This document shows, in pieces, positions 5,159-8,073 of a stretch of 8,073 nucleotides of DNA. The stretch spans positions 1 to 8,073 of the forward strand of contig JAUSHF010000027.1 in the NCBI GenBank assembly GCA_030648705.1. The letters run 5' to 3'. The notes beneath the pieces are model-generated. The model searched no databases, was not told the origin of the DNA, and saw nothing but the letters and a program-made list of their open reading frames with translations. The stretch is from a bacterium (lineage in GTDB: Bacteria; Patescibacteriota; Minisyncoccia; Phycocordibacterales; PALSA-1337). The stretch's first letter is position 1; the number at the start of each line of letters is the position of its first letter. The translations under genes and the position numbers were made by a program.

Positions 5159-5836
5159 TTAATTAGCCTTCTTAATATCTTTCTTGAACACATCACCCTT
5201 ATAAATCCATACTTTAATACCTAAATCTCCGTATGTCATATGAGCGCGTTCACGAGCAAAGTCAATGTCAGCACGGAAAGTCTGAAGTGGAATTCTACCC
5301 TTCTTTAAGTCTTCTGAACGAGCAATATCAGTACCGCCAAGTCTACCTCCTAGACGAATCTTCACTCCCTGAACATCACGATTAGCCATCACCTTCTCAA
5401 TAGTCTGCTTCATAACTCTTCTAAAAGGTAAACGCTTCTCTAGACCTTCAGCTATAAGTAGAGATACTACAGTAGCATTTGTCTCAGGATTTTTAACTTC
5501 TTCAATGTCTAATTTAAGATCCTGTCCTTCGATTCTTAATGACTTTTTATCTAAAAGCTTTATGATCTTAGCGCGAAGTTTAATGACTCCTTCACCACTT
5601 CTACCGATAATAAGTCCAGGACGAGCAGTCTTCACTATTACTCTTAGAATCTTAGGAGTGCGCTCTATTTCTAGACCTGCTAATAGGAATGGGCGAAGTT
5701 CTTTAGCTAGAAATTCTCTAATAGCTATATCTCCCTTTAAATAATCACGATACTGTTTGTTAACGCCAAACCATCTGCTTCGCCAGTCGCGAATAATTCC
5801 AAGTCTATGTGAATATGGGTGTACTGAATGTGACAT
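5159..5836 (-). CDS. rpsC: Ribosomal protein S3 (uS3)
   Basis: S3 is part of the mRNA entry tunnel of the small subunit and has helicase-related function there. The 225-residue length is normal. The N terminus has the HPYSHRLGI motif (6-14). The type II KH domain carries the GxxG loop GRSG (78-81) in GLIIGRSGEGVIKL. The conserved C-terminal domain spans about 158-215 with GRLGGTDIARSE (164-175), LQTFRADIDFARERA (184-198) and YGDLGIKVWIYKGD (202-215). The ATG begins one base after the L22 stop, so the two are probably translationally coupled. The short basic tail KKDIKKAN is typical of this cluster. Confidence 0.98.
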   Translation of the reverse strand: MSHSVHPYSHRLGIIRDWRSRWFGVNKQYRDYLKGDIAIREFLAKELRPFLLAGLEIERTPKILRVIVKTARPGLIIGRSGEGVIKLRAKIIKLLDKKSLRIEGQDLKLDIEEVKNPETNATVVSLLIAEGLEKRLPFRRVMKQTIEKVMANRDVQGVKIRLGGRLGGTDIARSEDLKKGRIPLQTFRADIDFARERAHMTYGDLGIKVWIYKGDVFKKDIKKAN

Positions 5837-5837
5837 A

Positions 5838-6209
5838 TTATTTATTTTTCTTAGATTTAGATACTTTAGCTACTTCTTTTTCCTTAGGAGCTAGCACTAT
5901 TAATACGTTACTGGTTCTCTTATTTATTCTGGATGCTGAACCACGAGCTCTAGGCATACTTCTTTTTAAAGTAACCCCTCCGTCTACTCTGAATTCTTTT
6001 ATAAAAAGGTCTTTAGGATCTAGATTAAAGTTATTCTTAGCATTAGCGGATGCTGATTTAATAAGCTCGATTAGCTCTTTAGAAGCCTTCTTAGCTGTAT
6101 TCTCCAAGGTGAAAAGTGCTCTTTCTACACTTTGACCCTTTACTAAGTTCACTACTAGGCGAACTTTTCTAGGAGACTGTCTATGGTTGTTAAGAGATGC
6201 GTTTATCAT
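5838..6209 (-). CDS. rplV: Ribosomal protein L22 (uL22)
   Basis: L22 lines the peptide exit tunnel. The 123-residue product has the SPRKVRLVVNLVKG motif (12-25), the beta-hairpin region that reaches into the tunnel (about 76-96, with KRSMPRARGSASRINKRTS at 82-100) and IVLAPKEKE (104-112). The conserved His of the usual KRTSH motif is Asn here (KRTSN). The last 12 residues (KVSKSKKNK and before) are a lysine-rich tail beyond the normal end. The ATG is five bases after the S19 stop with TATTT between and no Shine-Dalgarno motif. Confidence 0.97.
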   Translation of the reverse strand: MINASLNNHRQSPRKVRLVVNLVKGQSVERALFTLENTAKKASKELIELIKSASANAKNNFNLDPKDLFIKEFRVDGGVTLKRSMPRARGSASRINKRTSNVLIVLAPKEKEVAKVSKSKKNK

Positions 6210-6214
6210 AAATA

Positions 6215-6565
6215 TTATTTTTTAGCTGCTGGGGTTTCCGTAGGACCCTTTGCTGCCTTTGCAGCGTTAATTTCGGCTTCTTTTGCCTTTATTTCAAGCT
6301 CCTTCTGCATCTTACCTCCGTGTCTGACGAATTTCTTTGTAGGAGAAAATTCACCTAATCTGTGACCTACCATATCTTCGGTAACGTACACATCTAAGTG
6401 CTGACGACCGTTGTATACACCAAAAGTAAACCCTACCATCTCTGGTGAGATCATACTTCTTCTGTACCATGTCTTAATGACGCCTGTTTCTGTAGGCTTC
6501 TTATTTGCTATCTTTGCCAAGAGTCTTTCTTCAACCCAAGGACCTTTGTTTAGTGATCGTGACAT
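6215..6565 (-). CDS. rpsS: Ribosomal protein S19 (uS19) with C-terminal extension
   Basis: S19 is in the small-subunit head and contacts S13 and A-site tRNA. The N terminus MSRSLNKGPWVEERLLAKI is a clear S19 start. The signature runs from YNGRQHLDVYVTEDMVGH (51-68) to GEFSPTKKFVRHGG (71-84). Bacterial S19 is usually about 92 residues; this one has 116, with an Ala/Lys/Glu-rich tail (about 88-116) likely to be helical then disordered (GPTETPAAKK). Here it is the first ribosomal gene of the run: L2, its usual upstream neighbour, is replaced by an ABC transporter gene. The 125-base upstream region contains a possible promoter and two stem-loops. The start codon is preceded by an A run (CTAAAAA). 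Confidence 0.97.
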   Translation of the reverse strand: MSRSLNKGPWVEERLLAKIANKKPTETGVIKTWYRRSMISPEMVGFTFGVYNGRQHLDVYVTEDMVGHRLGEFSPTKKFVRHGGKMQKELEIKAKEAEINAAKAAKGPTETPAAKK

Positions 6566-6586
6566 TTTTTTAGTGTATAAATAAAC

Positions 6587-6629
6587 AAGCTCTCCATAGA
6601 GCTTCTCTCACATATTAAGAAATTAATAT
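6587..6629 (-). promoter_or_regulatory. Two tandem perfect 7-bp stem-loops in the S19 leader
   Basis: On the minus strand the first hairpin is ATATTAA-TTTC-TTAATAT (6629-6612). After seven bases comes AAGCTCT-ATGG-AGAGCTT (6604-6587). Both stems are perfect over 7 bp with four-base loops. The second is followed by a T-rich stretch (GTTTATTTATAC) that is not a clean U run. They could be an attenuator, a ribosomal-protein binding site or the terminator of the ABC gene. The hairpins are directly visible; the role is inferred. Confidence 0.5.
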
Positions 6630-6647
6630 TTAACGAGAACGTATTAC

Positions 6648-6676
6648 ATACTAACCTATATGTAAAAATAATGCAA
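6648..6676 (-). promoter_or_regulatory. Weak candidate promoter of the S19 operon
   Basis: On the minus strand TTGCAT (6676-6671) lies 17 bases before TAGTAT (6653-6648). The -35 box matches only 3 of 6 consensus bases; the -10 box is the same hexamer as in the S14 promoter. Transcription would start near 6641 and give a leader of about 76 bases containing both hairpins. Position and spacing support it, but in DNA this AT-rich such matches are common. Confidence 0.4.
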
Positions 6677-6690
6677 ATTTTTTTTGTCTT

Positions 6691-8073
6691 TTATTCAAAA
6701 CCCTCTTTTTGCTTACGGAATGACTCAGCGTATTTGCCATTTAGATTCATTAATTCATTATGTGTTCCCATTTCTACTATCCGACCGTCTGATAAGAGAA
6801 TAATCTTGTCTGCATTTCTAATGGTAGAGAAATTATGAGAAATTAGGACGGCGGTTTGATTCTCTGGTAGATTATCTAAATTCTCAAATATTCTGGAAGC
6901 AGATGGTGCATCGACCGATGCTGTAGGTTCGTCTAGTATCAGCACTTTCGAGCGACGATAAACTGATTTAGCTATGGCAAGCTTTTGTCTCTCCCCTCTC
7001 GAAGGTTCTTCTCCGCCGAATTCTACTCCGATTTGTTCATCGTATTTATTATTCCAACCTTCTATGAAGTCTCCAGCTGTACTAATACGTGCGGCATTTT
7101 TTACTTTTTCCATATCTAGAGGAATTTCAGAATCACCTACTGCTATGGCTTCCTTTGCCAGAAATTTATAAAGCATAAAATCTTGGAACATTACGGATAG
7201 ATTCCTCCACCATTTATCTAATGAAATGTCTTTGATATTTACGCCGTTGATAAGTATTTCTCCCTTGCTAACATCGTGAATTCTGAGAAATAGTCTAACG
7301 AGCGTAGTTTTCCCCGAACCATTTAATCCTACAAGGCCTATTTTCTCCCCCGGCTTAACCGTAAATGATATGTCCTTTAGAACGAATTCGCTGTTTTCGC
7401 TGTTTGGTCCGTTTTTACTATTTTCTTCCTTTTCGCCATTTTTGGGATATCTAAAGGATACATTCTTAAATTCAATAGTTGGTGGCTCACTGTAGTCTAT
7501 TTGTACAGGATTCTCTGGTAATTTTATAATCGGCTTAGTGTCTAATACTTTTATAATATCAGTTACGTATAGATTTCTCTCGAGCATTTTAGCGAAACCG
7601 CCAAGTAATATAGAAATAGAGCTACCAAGACCTGTGAATGTAGCAATTAAGAAAATCATCGTTCCTACATTCGTAGTGCCGTTCATTACTCCGATTATTA
7701 TGAGCCATAAGCCCCAGACGATACCGATAGCAGCGAAGATTTCAGTACAGATTTTCATTATCATTTTCTTCTTCTCTGCCCTAATGGTTTTTATATTAAA
7801 TGCGTCTAGAATGCTTTTTATTCTTGATAAAAAAATATTTGAATTTCCATAAAGCTTATTTTCTATGATACCCGTTTTGTCTTTGAAAAAATATTCTAGG
7901 AAATACATCATTCTACTCTCTCGGCTATTCTCCATCCAAATACCCCAGATGACTACCCCATATTTAATCTCATAAATGAATTGTGGAATAGAGAAACATA
8001 TGACTATTAGATAGATTTTCCAATCTATAGTCAGAGTCATTATCGAACCGACTATAATATACGAAATGCTTCT
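6691..8073 (-). CDS. ABC exporter, fused permease and ATPase, N terminus outside the window
   Basis: This is an MsbA/MdlB-type half-transporter: membrane helices followed by an ATP-binding domain. The frame stays open to the right edge (11 further codons before the Met at 8040, no stop). Full members have about 580-600 residues and six helices, so the real start lies upstream. Numbered from that Met, membrane segments lie at about 8-34, 96-118 and 124-149. ATPase motifs are Walker A GLNGSGKT (238-245), Q-loop Q286, Walker B VLILDE (366-371), D-loop ASVD (374-377) and H402. The signature, usually LSGGQ, reads PSRGE (346-350), followed by the normal RQKLAIAK. An Asn/Ser/Glu-rich insert (201-218) lies between the A-loop tyrosine Y198 and Walker A. 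The substrate cannot be predicted. It is unlikely to be functionally tied to the ribosomal genes. Confidence 0.92.
   Translation of the reverse strand, partial: RSISYIIVGSIMTLTIDWKIYLIVICFSIPQFIYEIKYGVVIWGIWMENSRESRMMYFLEYFFKDKTGIIENKLYGNSNIFLSRIKSILDAFNIKTIRAEKKKMIMKICTEIFAAIGIVWGLWLIIIGVMNGTTNVGTMIFLIATFTGLGSSISILLGGFAKMLERNLYVTDIIKVLDTKPIIKLPENPVQIDYSEPPTIEFKNVSFRYPKNGEKEENSKNGPNSENSEFVLKDISFTVKPGEKIGLVGLNGSGKTTLVRLFLRIHDVSKGEILINGVNIKDISLDKWWRNLSVMFQDFMLYKFLAKEAIAVGDSEIPLDMEKVKNAARISTAGDFIEGWNNKYDEQIGVEFGGEEPSRGERQKLAIAKSVYRRSKVLILDEPTASVDAPSASRIFENLDNLPENQTAVLISHNFSTIRNADKIILLSDGRIVEMGTHNELMNLNGKYAESFRKQKEGFE
7387..7404 (-). repeat. Perfect in-frame 9-base tandem repeat in the ABC transporter gene
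   Basis: AACAGCGAA occurs twice in a row on the minus strand, encoding Asn-Ser-Glu twice. It ends the low-complexity insert (codons at 7440-7387), whose other triplets are similar (NGE, NSK, NGP). The insert probably grew by local slippage. It falls on a surface loop of the ATPase domain, so the reading frame and fold are preserved. Confidence 0.75.

Larger units (their letters stand above)
6566..6690 (-). other. Leader region of the S19-L5 ribosomal operon
   Basis: This 125-base gap between the ABC transporter stop and the S19 ATG has no convincing gene. On the minus strand it contains a poly-A/T stretch, a candidate promoter, an A/T-only hairpin, a GC-containing hairpin, and 21 bases of A/T-rich sequence before the ATG. 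It is the natural place for the operon promoter and for feedback control of the ribosomal genes. No strong terminator for the ABC gene is visible beyond a weak all-A/T stem (AAAAAT...ATTTTT) near 6664-6682. Confidence 0.55.

Noticed and set aside
5505..6135. Plus-strand open frames opposite S3 and L22
   Set aside because: They are fully covered by strongly conserved ribosomal genes on the minus strand and show no recognisable protein features.
6664..6682. All-A/T stem after the ABC gene as a terminator
   Set aside because: It has only about six A-T pairs with a 7-base loop and is not followed by a U run on the minus strand, so it is too weak to call.
7538..7852. Plus-strand open frame of 104 codons, partly hydrophobic
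   Set aside because: It is the antisense shadow of the membrane part of the ABC exporter; the hydrophobic look comes from the complementary strand composition.
1..8073. Alternative genetic code (UGA read as Gly or Trp), suggested by the lack of TGA stops
   Set aside because: No gene contains an internal TGA. All are full length in the standard code, and Trp is encoded by TGG. Absence of TGA among 15 stops fits AT-rich stop preference.
1..8073. CRISPR array, tRNA, insertion sequence or phage genes
   Set aside because: No spaced repeats, tRNA-like folds, transposase motifs or terminal inverted repeats were found. The only repeats are the short ones listed.

Overview
The window is a bacterial ribosomal-protein gene cluster. 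Every supported gene is on the minus strand, so transcription runs from position 8073 towards position 1. In transcription order it holds: a 5'-truncated ABC exporter; S19, L22, S3, L16, S17, L14, L24 and L5; peptide deformylase; a lycopene-cyclase-like membrane protein; S14 (zinc type), S8, L6 and L18; and the N-terminal third of S5, which runs off the left edge. This is the end of the S10 operon joined to most of the spc operon. Three departures from the usual order are visible. L2 and the earlier S10-operon genes do not precede S19. L29 is missing between L16 and S17. Two non-ribosomal genes sit between L5 and S14.

The organism looks like an AT-rich member of the Candidate Phyla Radiation (Patescibacteria), probably Parcubacteria-like. 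This is an inference from compact genes, a thinned ribosomal-protein set, a short L24, an RGG-rich S5 extension, lysine-rich tails on several ribosomal proteins, and a lycopene-cyclase-domain protein next to ribosomal genes. The standard code fits: no gene contains an internal TGA. Of 15 visible stop codons 13 are TAA, 2 are TAG (L24 and the lycopene-cyclase-like gene) and none is TGA. Almost no gene has a Shine-Dalgarno sequence; the bases just before the ATGs are nearly all A and T.

Region by region. 6691-8073: ABC exporter, partial. 6566-6690: leader of S19, with a possible promoter and two perfect 7-bp stem-loops. 3200-6565: S19 to L5, tightly packed with gaps of 1 to 40 bases. 2660-3193: deformylase, 6 bases after L5 and so co-transcribed with it. 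2619-2659: a near-consensus sigma-70-type promoter so close to the next ATG that its transcript should be leaderless. 1923-2618: the seven-helix lycopene-cyclase-like protein. 1763-1922: a second good promoter (extended -10), then a GAAA-capped stem-loop and a U-rich tract, then S14. 1-1762: S14, S8, L6, L18 and S5.

Most genes build the ribosome. Deformylase removes the formyl group from nascent chains at the exit tunnel, so its place here makes functional sense. The lycopene-cyclase-like protein has no evident link to translation. It is the most unexpected gene in the window, and it has its own promoter in front and a separate promoter plus hairpin behind it. No wholly new multi-gene system could be supported; the best leads are this embedded membrane gene and the control elements around it.
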